64,000 bases of DNA from Apostichopus japonicus (lineage: Eukaryota; Echinodermata; Holothuroidea; Aspidochirotida; Stichopodidae): positions 21,114,876 to 21,178,875 of the forward strand of contig NC_092567.1 of NCBI RefSeq assembly GCF_037975245.1, in the 5' to 3' direction. Positions 41,852 to 52,816 of this stretch are shown here, piece after piece. A program made the position numbers and the translations under genes. Positions within the stretch are counted from its first letter, which is position 1. Every line of letters begins with the position of its first letter. Below the pieces are notes generated by a model. It was not told the origin of the DNA and searched no databases. It was given only the letters and a program-made list of their open reading frames with translations.

Positions 41852-43171
41852 AGAACAATGAACCGTTTTGAAATGGTGCATTGTCTGTACTAAGGTGTAC
41901 ACGCAAGCTTGTGATATTAACTGATTTGGATATGAGGTTGACGGGGGGGGGGGGGGAGAGAGGAAGGAGATTTAACATCCCCTCCCCTCGGATCCTTGGC
42001 AGGCTGGGAACATAAAATAGGCTTAGTTTGCTAAACGTTACCCTCTTCTAGTCCTGGTCATCAGCTATCATATAGTTGATGAGTGATATCGGTTTCGGAA
42101 AACTGCTTCGCTGTTGTGACCTTGGAAAATGACGAAGTTGGTGTGTGGAGCTATCAATAGTGGTACTAACGACACCTCTTTCATAGCGTTCGCAGGCTAA
42201 CGTGTTATGGTGTATAGACCTCGCGCATACACTGTGTACGACCTGTTAATTCAACACCAGTTCACCCGAGCGTAGAACACAATGCTAGTACGGTATTGTG
42301 TTTGTTTACTGTGTATTTCATTAGCCCTACTACAACTGAAGGGCGAAAAAAGGGGATTTTTCTATATTTTCTTGTCTATATTATTTGTTATGGTCTCTTT
42401 AATTCCTTTTAGAAATAACAACCTGTTCGTTGCTATAAACTGGCAAACGTATGACATTGTAGTAAAACGTAGACTACTGGTACAGCATATTTCTTTCGGA
42501 ACTAGTCTAGCGTACAGACGTATAGGAACTAAGTTGCGACATAACGGTAGTCATGCCTGTGGTGCAATACGGTATATGAACAATTCGGAATGCCAACGTT
42601 ATTTCACATCAGCACTTAAAAATCTGTTCATAAAGTTTTCTCTGTCAAAATTATTGATGATTTAAAATATGCTCAAGATCATTCTGACGAGCCAATTCAT
42701 GAATGCGGGGTCAGGTGGTACAGGGGAATATTCCCCGTTCCCCCCGTCCCCCTTCCCCCCCCCCCCGTCCCCTCGTCCTGACAGTTTTGTGAAATAGTCA
42801 AAAGTACCTGTTTTTAAAATAAGTCCTTTTGTTTTGTAATATAAAATTGCTTTTTTGTTATTGAAAGAGTGCCATTTTGAAAAACTAAAGAAAGATGCAA
42901 TAAAAACGGCCGCTTTGTATGAAAACATTTAACAAAAAACACACAAGATGGCATTTTCGTTTTATGTACAAAAAAGAAGGAAGGGGGATAATTTTTATTG
43001 ACAAGGGGTGCATCTAAGTTATTAAAAGGGGACACTTCAGTGGGAACAAAAGTGAGGGAAGTGGGAATTTCCCCTGTACCCCTCCACTCCGACACCTCTG
43101 ATGGAACCCAGTTTTGCTGCATTTACAATCACAACCTCTTTGCTTCTTCTTTTATTGTTTTGTCATTTTCG
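41852..43171. other. Intergenic; one unrecognised open frame
   Basis: A 127-residue plus-strand frame at 42282-42665 starts with a hydrophobic stretch (MLVRYCVCLLCISLALLQLK) but resembles nothing I know and lacks support on either side. A C-run lies at 42749-42765. TTTATT at 43151-43156 and 42994-42999 would be AATAAA poly(A) signals for the minus-strand gene next door. Confidence 0.4.
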
Positions 43172-44041
43172 TCACTCGTTGATAGTAGTCATTGTTTCAT
43201 GTACCTCAGTTATTAAAACTGTTTCGGTAACTATCGTCACATCTCGGTCCACTTCATTATCATCTGTGATCGTCGCGTCAGTCATTTGTTGGACCTCGGT
43301 ACCTTCTGCCGCAGCTATTTCTGTTACTACTTTCTCGTCAGTCACTTGTTGGACCTCGGTACCTTCTACCGCAGCTATTTGTGTTACTAATTCTTGCACA
43401 TCATTGTTCGTCATTGTCCCATCCACTTGGGTAACCGCAATGTTATCATCGTTTACCTCCTCATTGGAGGTAAACGTTATTATTTCTGCAGTCGTTTCTG
43501 TTACTATTTCGGTAATTACCGATGTGAACCGTTCAGTATTCCCGCCGGTCGTCGTAGACACGTCTTGATGGTACGTAGTGGCATCGCTGTGTTGCTTAGT
43601 GGGAATGGATTCCGACTTTGCATGACCTAAAGTGGTTACATTTATTGATTTCTGTGGTGCTTGGACATCATCTGTAACAATCCTTGGGACGCCCTCCGAC
43701 TTGCCAGTCTCATTCTCACTGTCGCTTTGTTTGAGAGGAGTAACTCCTGAATTACTAGATGGTGAGCTACTGTCCGTATCCTTCTGAGAACTTTTGGACA
43801 TCCCATCTTTATTCAAAGTCTGGGTTTCCTTAACATCTGAATTGTTATCGATAGTAGGATTCTTTTTTAATGCTTGAACAATTACACTTTTATGAAGATC
43901 GTCAGTTGTTGTATTCTTGTGTCCATTGGATAGAGAATATGTTAAACTTGTCGCGTTATTTCCTTGTCTGGAATAAACGATTAACAACATAGTAACAATA
44001 CAAACAAACAGAATTATGTTCGATCGCTGTGATAAGGCCAT
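43172..44041 (-). CDS. Unrecognised single-span membrane or secreted Thr-rich protein
   Basis: 289 residues. Residues about 8-23 (NIILFVCIVTMLLIVY) form one hydrophobic segment, with a positive residue before it and no clear cleavage site; either a signal anchor or a signal peptide is possible. The remainder is Ser/Thr/Asn/Asp/Glu-rich with several N-glycosylation sequons (NNAT, NTTT, NVTT). Near the C-terminus is a tandem duplication of 19 residues (VT.IAA.EGTEVQQ.TD), encoded by a 57-bp repeat at about 43278-43391. AATAAA on the minus strand lies 16 bp (43156-43151) and about 175 bp (42999-42994) after the stop, supporting a complete 3' end. An alternative is a first exon ending at a donor GAG/GTACAT at 43205. 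The protein could be a mucin-like surface protein or the stem of a type II enzyme. Function unknown. Confidence 0.5.
   Translation of the reverse strand: MALSQRSNIILFVCIVTMLLIVYSRQGNNATSLTYSLSNGHKNTTTDDLHKSVIVQALKKNPTIDNNSDVKETQTLNKDGMSKSSQKDTDSSSPSSNSGVTPLKQSDSENETGKSEGVPRIVTDDVQAPQKSINVTTLGHAKSESIPTKQHSDATTYHQDVSTTTGGNTERFTSVITEIVTETTAEIITFTSNEEVNDDNIAVTQVDGTMTNNDVQELVTQIAAVEGTEVQQVTDEKVVTEIAAAEGTEVQQMTDATITDDNEVDRDVTIVTETVLITEVHETMTTINE
43278..43391 (-). repeat. 57-bp tandem duplication inside the 289-residue frame
   Basis: Two adjacent copies share CAGTCA.TTGTTGGACCTCG, GTACCTTCT.CCGCAGCTAT and TTGT or CTGTTACT. The length is a multiple of three, so the frame is kept, and the differences are few, suggesting a recent event. 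Confidence 0.85.
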
Positions 44042-44456
44042 GTTGAATATACAACTTGAAGATTCTTGAAATCACAACCAATAACTACGTTCTTTTTCCT
44101 CCTCTCTCTCTTCTTCTTCTTCTTCTTCTTCTTCTGTTTCTGCTATTTTGTCGTCAACAACCATCGGGAGGAGAAAGTTGCATCTAAGTAAAGACGAGAT
44201 CAAGAGGAAGTTAGTCAAGAACTTAGATAGAGAAACATGGAATATGCAGCCATGGAGAGTTAATGCCGTGTTGATGTCTTTAATAGGGACACAAAACCCA
44301 ACCATGCAACATTAGCTTACATATGGAAGAGAGCTCTGTGAAGAGCAAACCTTGCTCCGCTTGTTGATATATATTTTAACATTTTCAGTGTATTTCAATG
44401 TTGACATTGTTGACACTGAAGCCCATACCATCATTATATTATGTTATGGCTTTAAT
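44042..44456. other. 5' flank of the minus-strand gene
   Basis: A CTT/GAA trinucleotide tract occupies 44109-44135. No promoter element could be assigned. Confidence 0.45.
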
Positions 44457-44773
44457 CAAGGGCGTATGAACCGGGGCGGAAGTATCATTCCGCCCCCCCC
44501 CCCGCTTCGCATGTCAGAAAACCCCTTTTTCATTTCCAAATGAGAAAAAAAATCTCATTTGGAGCACCAAATTGCATCTAAGGCCAGGTGAAAATGCAAA
44601 ATTAATTACAAAATGGAGTGGGTGTTGAAGTGTGCTATATTGCATCTGAGGCCATCTGGAAATGCAAAAGATTTCCAAAGGGGAGGGGGACACCCTCCCC
44701 TTAAGCCCTCCCCCAGGCCGGCCATCAGTCTTCAGCCCCCCCCCCCACTCAAAAGTACCTTTCTACGCCACTG
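44457..44773. mobile_element. hAT-type MITE, CAGTGGCGTA family
   Basis: 317 bp. Left end CAAGGGCGTA; right end TACGCCACTG (inverse CAGTGGCGTA), so inverted repeats of about 10 bp with two mismatches. Perfect 8-bp target duplication GCTTTAAT (44449-44456 and 44774-44781). The interior has C-runs and two related segments (AAATTGCATCTAAGGCCAGG and TATTGCATCTGAGGCCATCT). Non-coding. Confidence 0.88.
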
Positions 44774-44781
44774 GCTTTAAT

Positions 44782-46680
44782 AGCACGTGCAAAAGCCATC
44801 ACAGTTACAGAACTTAATCATTTTAATATAAAAAAGGTGTATCATATAAAGATGCACATGCATATTCAATGACTTCATGTTTAGAATTGCTCACGATTCA
44901 ACCTTCAATTGTATTGCGAGTTGAATCGCGTGTTGAATCGCGCAGATGTGACCCGGGCTTTAGGCCTTGTGTAACGTGTGAAGGAACAGCTCTTGGAATA
45001 TCTCCCAAATGACAGAGGGTATATTTCTTAGCTGTTGGGGCAAGTTGTTTATGACAGTTGTATCTTTCACACAGATTACTAATGACGGTATAGGCTTTGT
45101 GTCTCGTGTAACGGTGGGTATAACGTCTTCTATTTATGACTTATACCGCACAGGTGGGTGGGAATACAGTCGGTCCGGGCCCTCATGTTGCCCGTGAGCA
45201 AACAACCTTCGGTCGGTCCACTAGGTTTCAAGTCAAAACGCTATTATTTCTGACGAACCCTTATAGCAATTAAAGGAACACATGAAATGAGTCTAGGAAC
45301 TTGTTTTCATATAAGACTTGTGATAAAATATTTCAACAGTATAGCATATTTACAATTTCCAAATGGAGAGGACTTTCTTATCATTTGTTTTTTATTTTCC
45401 ATGAAATGTGATATTTCCATTTGTGTTACGGTAACAGGTACATCGTTTCCTTAAGTGTTGTGGCACCCGCATTGGGATAAAAAGTTCCACTAGTGTGGCC
45501 AGTCAATTTAGTTTTCATGCTAATCTCTGGATTAACCCAATTGTGATAACTTGAACATAATAACATTGCTGTACGGATTTCAATACCGATCATACGTGAA
45601 ATACTAAAGAGTGTAAAACAATATGGAGACCATATAAACGAACACTAATAGCCTATCTCCATTATTCAATCGACTCTACTTAATCGTTAACATATTAGTA
45701 AATATTTTAGTATCATATTTAAGTATACCCTTTACAGGATCAACAGCCATTGCCTAATAAAGTTACCTAAACTTAGCTCGGTCAGTAATAATTAATATCT
45801 TACTTATCATACCTTTTGCAACTTAGGTAGGTTTATCTTCGGTTTAGTCTGTGTAGCTTTGAGTAGAATGGATATCTGTATGTAGCTCGAGTCCATATAT
45901 AGGCAAGATAATGCTCTTTAAAACATATAACTGCACCGTATATATATTGCTGCTTTCATATTACACAACAACAGGTGAAATGTTTTCTGTTATTGCAATC
46001 ACATTTGAAAATTTACTTTGCATACATAAAGCTTGCACTGTTAGTATTTGTAATATTATCATGGGCATACGAACGACGACTTTGAACAATAGCATTAATA
46101 TCGTACGTGTATAACGACTCAGACAGCTTCGTATATATAATATATATAGAATACAATATGGATTGGGTAACTCGCGCGTGGGCGCACCTGCTTTCGTAAA
46201 CAAACAATGCATTTGGGTACTTGTACTATAATCATATACTTGTGCTTCGTTCACCTATTTCGTCATACATATAATACCCATAATGTAATGAAACTATTGA
46301 TGTTACAAGGGTTAAAGTATGCACTTTACGTAGAGACTTGCATAGACAACGCATATAGTGACAGGTTATGTATTGTTCAAACATATAGTTTGGATTATAG
46401 AAATATGGGTTGTGGGAGGTTAGAGATGGGTGTCCCTAACGGTGCGTGGGCCAGATTTTGAAGATATGTAAATTCAAGGGTGTCAAAGTTTTCATATACG
46501 TTCACACGACTTTCAAAATTACTTTTATATCCCTCTGCAGTTTAGCAAGGACATTAGTCAGAGCATTACAGACAGGCGGTATAAAAAAAAATTATTATTA
46601 TGTGAATATCTTGGAAATTAAAAACAAAAATTACCCTAAGGATTTTCGAGGCCATTGAAGGTTTGGCTTAGGTCTAATAA
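44782..46680. other. Intergenic, nothing recognised
   Basis: AT-rich. Frames on both strands at 45911-46461 overlap and are not convincing. No transposon ends recognised. Confidence 0.45.
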
Positions 46681-47421
46681 TCATCGAACCGTGATTTTCC
46701 AAATGCTTTGCAGTTTAGGTATATTCTTCTGGCTTTTCTTATTTTCCTTCCCAAAGACTAGTTTCTGTTCTTTATCAGACCCCGATGAAACTTCGCTACC
46801 GTCGTTGGATTCATACGAATCCGACGAACTTTCCTCTCTCGTTTCTGAAACCGACATCGAATGACTCTGCTCTTTGATCATACCTTCGTCTGTAGTCACT
46901 TTGGACTTATAACCCTTCATTACACTCTGATCTACTGCAGTGTTTGAGTTTAACCGTTGTAAGAGGTATTGACCGAAAGAACCGTTGATCTTGCCATTTA
47001 CCCAATTAGATTTATCCCGCATCAAAGCCAAAAATCCCGCAGCACCATGTTTATTCTTATTTGTTTTACTCTTTCTCAAAATCATGCCTGTCTTCTCCTT
47101 CGTGGAGTCCCTATCAGAGTCTCCAAAATCGTTCTCATCATTTTCGATCCTTCTCCCGATATTCGGACTCGGCACCATCTCCCCTCTACCGCGGTGATCG
47201 TCACCCGCCGATTCCTGATCATATTGACTCTGCCGACGAGACCCTGAACTCTTCTCTTTCATCTGTGCGACCTTGGGTCTTGGATCGGCGAAGTTGACGG
47301 AGCCTCGAGTCCCCGTAACGACCCCATTGGATTGTGTTTGATTAGTCACCGACAGCAATGTTAATATTAACACCAAGAAGGTGATCGAGAGAGAGGCGAA
47401 TATTGCTCTCACCATCTTCAT
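46681..47421 (-). CDS. Unrecognised single-span membrane or secreted polar protein
   Basis: 246 residues. A hydrophobic segment at about 6-26 (AIFASLSITFLVLILTLLSV) is followed by a possible signal-peptidase region (TNQTQS) or a lumenal stem. The rest is Ser/Lys/Asp/Glu-rich and probably disordered. A PNIGRR sequence at 86-91 looks like an amidation-plus-dibasic cleavage site, but one site does not make a neuropeptide precursor. A moderately hydrophobic patch, AAGFLALMRDKSNWVNGKIN, lies at 127-146 and ends up before GSFGQYLLQRL. The C-terminus is basic (KLQSIWKITVR). It may be a first exon ending near GTTCGA. The layout (same strand, N-terminal span, polar tail) resembles the 289-residue neighbour, but the sequences are not similar. 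Confidence 0.45.
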   Translation of the reverse strand: MKMVRAIFASLSITFLVLILTLLSVTNQTQSNGVVTGTRGSVNFADPRPKVAQMKEKSSGSRRQSQYDQESAGDDHRGRGEMVPSPNIGRRIENDENDFGDSDRDSTKEKTGMILRKSKTNKNKHGAAGFLALMRDKSNWVNGKINGSFGQYLLQRLNSNTAVDQSVMKGYKSKVTTDEGMIKEQSHSMSVSETREESSSDSYESNDGSEVSSGSDKEQKLVFGKENKKSQKNIPKLQSIWKITVR

Positions 47422-49527
47422 CGAAAACGGACTGCTTGTCGATATGTAAAATTAAGGAAATGAAATTGTTGTCACAGGTTTGTTTAAGTATAGTCAACAT
47501 AGATATATATATTAATGGCAAACGGTCATACGAGTAATTGTTGACATCATTAGTCACTTTAAATTTTCGTTGTCTTGTTTTCGACCTGAATATGTATACA
47601 TGACCCATCCATTGGAGTCGCAGTATCGTCACACCATAGTCATCACACAAGGGACTCGAGAGCCATATTGGAACTCGTTGACGATTATTGTGTCAACGGA
47701 TGGCTCCTTTCAATTAATGGAAAACTCAGGGCCGAGTAAAGAACTTTTCCCCCTAATGGGTGGAAGCCCTGTTCTGATCCATCTTGTTCCCATACCCCCG
47801 GGCTCTGGGGTCGTACCCAGACACCCAGCCTTGGACATCTGTCTCTATGATATGACCTGTTTAGCGGCAGCATAGCATGTATGTAAGAAATCAACTTCAT
47901 TTCGCTTGGTCTGAGATGGTAACTGCCGAGTCTTCATTTACATCGTTTAAAGATAACTCTTGTCTCTGTGTGATTTATGCAAACTTCAAACTCGGAAAGT
48001 ATGCAAACAAAATCAAACAAGGGACTATCTAAGATGGTCTATATAAGCTATACAAATTTTACGTGGTATATGAACCATTTTAGTTAAGCTCGTATCATTT
48101 CCGTTTCGAGGCTTTCAAAGGAATGCTCATTTTGTAGAATTTGCTCGCAGATATTATATTATGTCAGAAAGATGTTATATAAGCTACATTTTAAGATGGT
48201 TGTTCTTTCAGTAGAGTAAAGGTAGAATCGGATTTAACCACTGTAAGAACAACCATAACGATCAGTGATGAGTTAAGGGTAGGGCCACGGAGCCGCCAAT
48301 CACCACCCCCCCCCCCTCCCCCCCCCAAATGTCCGTTTTCAACCAAACGTGTTGCTATAATGTCCTTCAAAATTAACATGCGTCGTCATACACAAATGAC
48401 TCACATGCAAACGACAATGTAACATTTCTTAATACACAGAAGGTCCTTTCTATTTTTTTTTACTCATAGTACCGGTAATAATATCCCTACATATTGCTGA
48501 TAGTATATGCAATTAGCACCAAATTTTATGGAAATTGAATCATCTTTACAAATGAAATCATGTCCTGGCGAGTTATAAAACCTATGTCAAATGTGGTGGT
48601 GATGATAGAGGGGAGGGGGGTATAGGGCAGGGGTAAGTAAAGTGTTTAGGCCTAACATCTACCAGTTTGTATCTATAGTTACACTCACCTGGCCAGAAGT
48701 GCCCGCTCAGTTCTCATGATGAATTGTCGGAATTATCTGCTTTTAAGTTTTCGAACTATAAGACATACAAATAATCACCTCGTGGGTTCACATTCATGTA
48801 AATCAAACAACATCATTACTTCGACCTTGTAGTTGTTATACAGAGTGCTGAGTGAGAAATGTGATCCAAGTCATGCTAGTGTGTTCGTGCCCTGTGAATA
48901 TGCTACGTTTCGTCGTCTACACGTTCCTGTAATCATATTTTTCTACTCTTCGTTTAATTTGTTGAAAGATTCGATATAGATTTTGTGTATTTCGTATTCA
49001 AATATATCTTATCTTGTTACGCTTCGAGAGACTTCAGTGATTTTAGTAATAAAAGGAGTTTAGATAATGACGTTGTTCCAAAGGGCAATATCAGGTTTTG
49101 AATTGCTAAGCCCGGTTCTTTTTTAGGAAAAAAAAGTCTTTGTATTGGTTCTTTTCATGTAAATTGAACCATGGAGCTTTGGTAATAGCTCCATGATTGA
49201 ACTAACGCTTTTGGCTGCAATACAATTGGCGTGCGTGTATATTCAGATCTGAGAAGTGCCACCAGGGACAGGGACGAAGGGGTCATTAATTGCTAGCAGC
49301 TCACTGATTCAACCTTCGGCGCTCGACCCTTAAAAAAGAATGGCGCATGTGACACCAAGAGTGAATCGACGCATTCAGGACCTCAATTTGGCGTCGCCGT
49401 AGGCTTAGCTTTCCGAGTGGGAATGCCGTTAGGCGGCCAATCTGCCCATGGTCAGAGGTTATGGTCGCGGCGTCCGTGGGTCAGTTAAGGTTCCCGATGT
49501 AATAATGGGTAAAAGAATAATGCATTG
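47422..49527. other. Intergenic, nothing recognised
   Basis: C-run at 48306-48326. A short hairpin, ATGGAGCT...AGCTCCAT, lies at about 49170-49194. No convincing coding frame. Confidence 0.45.
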
Positions 49528-49529
49528 CC

Positions 49530-50235
<706 letters not shown>

Positions 50236-51152
50236 ATTACTTCTAAATCATTATAAAAATTGATATTTTGGTTTGCTTCTCCTTTCATTTGGAGTAGACG
50301 TCTTGGAAAGCAATCAATTTTTTTCCCTTCACAATAGTCGTTCCCGAAATGTCTGACCGCTTTGCTATTATTCCTCTATCATCGTTAATTCAACACCGTT
50401 TTCCGTTCAGACGGAATCAACTGGATTTATTCAATGTTTTTTAACCGGGTATACTTCCTTCCTGTATCCCATTTGTGTCTTTGCTTATCGAATTGTCACA
50501 TAATTATAGTCGAACAGACTGTTTTACCTCCATGGTCTATCGAGCAAACAATCTTTTAAGTTACATGTTTAGAGTATGATAGCTATATAGCGGAAACACT
50601 AATATGAACTGGCTACACTTATTGGTTTAATTAAATATCATATCATCCATACTAAAACAATTTGCTCCCTTGAACTATTGGACAAACAACATTTCAGTTT
50701 CAGCATTAAGTTCACATCCAAGGCAAAGGTCACGCCAAAATAATTGCATTGTTAAGCACTTTCAAAAATGACTGGCCGTTGAATGCAGGTCGTGTTCACC
50801 GACATGTAGGCTAGATGATATGTTACCGTAATTCACTCTGTTATGGTTCGACTTTGTTATGATCATGCAGCTCGAGGTATCGGTAACATAAGCCTTACAC
50901 GAGGGATGTTATTCACGCGAGTCGCTTCATGAGATACACAGGTAAGGATTCATCGGCTCTATATCGTAGTTTATATCTCTTCCAAATTTCAAAATTGCTT
51001 AAATCACGTACAGTATATTCATGGTAAATAAACTGATTTCAGAATATTCGCTGGCTTAAAGAAAAGTTCATAGGCCTAACTTGACTAAGCTCATGCATGT
51101 GAAACCTAGGGGAGACTATCTCGCACGACAGGGGGTGGTGTCGTCGGGAGGG

Positions 51153-51203
<51 letters not shown>

Positions 51204-52090
51204 ATATGAGTAATGATGTATTCTAAACTATTATCCTTAAGTCATCATATGACAGCTGGACAAGACAGACGTTAAAGACGCAAAAGGACATGATGCGTGC
51301 GTGCCGGGAATTGAAACGAATATAACCGTGATTAAATCAGGCGTGTGAATAACGAAAATACTTTGTAATTTAAATTACAATTATCGAATTAAAAAGTCTC
51401 TTTAAATTACAATATACACAGCAAGAATATTTATACTTTATATACTGTCAAATAACTAGAGTTGTATAGGCACTCAAGCCCCTAATGATTAAGGAATCTG
51501 CCTTATGCGACAAAACATTGTGCTATATGACTTTGATCATGAGCATTACACGAATAACGCCTGGGTAACCTCTTATCTATAATATGACTTCACGTGAACT
51601 GTATGTTTTCATATAACCAGATACTATAAAAGTAAACCTACTTTTTTTTGTGCATTTTAGCTGCATTCTTCAATGTTTTCAAGGGAAAACCTCTGTCGCT
51701 ATGCAAATGCTTTAAGTACAAGTTTACATTGTTAGCGCCATGACGTGTATGTGTCTAACAACGCGCTAGGTGAAAAAATGCGTTATACAACACTTGCGCA
51801 ATAAATAGCCTTTAGCCCTCGGCGCTTACACTCAATGGTAAGGTGGTTATTGTCTTCCCCTGACTGGGCTAATCGCAACCACGTTATTTCACTTTGAGAG
51901 AAGAAAAACAGAAGAAGTTAGAATTTCAGCACCTCAGATGAAAATGTACTCAAACGAAACCACATGGCCTGTCTAAGCTGCATGTATAATTAGATAGAGT
52001 GCGGAGCGGGTGGGGATAGGTGAGGATAGTCCCTAATTCCCCACCCTCCCTCCACACATACCCAACATCCCCATTTGAGTTTGCCTAGGC
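50236..52090. other. Intergenic with TA tract
   Basis: A (TA)n tract occupies 51155-51199. A tRNA-like stretch at about 51827-51870 (CTCAATGGTAAGGTGGTTAT) lacks a B-box. Nothing else recognised. Confidence 0.5.
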
Positions 52091-52462
52091 CAGGGTTGTC
52101 CAACCTACGGCCCGCGGGCCACAGTTCGGCCCGCCGCAGGGTTGCGTCCGGCCCGCCAGAGATGCTCTACGGTGCGAAATTTTAGTGAGCAGATTTATTG
52201 ATAACAATTTGAAGCTATATAATCAATCATTCGAACCTTCTGGGTCCAAAAAACTGCATACAGGTCAGTTGTGTGACACTCTCTTAGCGGAGGGGGGGGG
52301 GGCGGCTGAACTTTATTCATCTGTTTTATCAGGAAGGAAAATAAATCAGTGCGCTCCGCGGGCAAAAAAAAATCGAAAAATCGAGCGTAGGGTTCATGCG
52401 GCCCCCTCCTTCATCATAATCTTTCCATGTGGCACTCCTCTGCAAAAGGTTGGACAACCCTG
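52091..52462. mobile_element. hAT-type MITE, CAGGGTTGTCCAACCT family
   Basis: 372 bp. Left end CAGGGTTGTCCAACCT and right end AGGTTGGACAACCCTG are perfect 16-bp inverted repeats. Perfect 8-bp target duplication GCCTAGGC (52083-52090 and 52463-52470). Like the CAGGGGTGGGCAACCT family it continues inward with ACGGCCCGCGG, so the two families are related. The 147-residue frame across it is accidental. Confidence 0.95.
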
Positions 52463-52470
52463 GCCTAGGC

Positions 52471-52732
52471 CAAGCCCATTTTTCGACTTTCTGGCAAATG
52501 ACTCCTGTCAAGGGGCCCTATACGTTGAGATGCCACAGGCGTCTATTTCCCCATTGGTCGCCATCCCGCTGCTGCACGTGGATATTCTCCCATTCCTTAT
52601 GTCGTGCCATGATCCGTACAAGCAATGAGTTTTCTAATTTGCATATAAGCGTGCTTGGAATTGTTAATCACTAAAGGTTATAATAACCAACCAGCTGGTA
52701 AGTTGGGGCATACGAATGTATTTCAATGTTCC

Positions 52733-52816
<84 letters not shown>

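Noticed and set aside
42282-42665. 127-residue frame with hydrophobic start
   Set aside because: No similarity, no splice or poly(A) support and atypical composition; kept only as a mention in the intergenic entry.
51827-51870. Another tRNA-like sequence
   Set aside because: A-box-like words only; no B-box at the right distance.
52185-52628. 147-residue frame
   Set aside because: Most of it is the interior of a hAT MITE with perfect target duplication.
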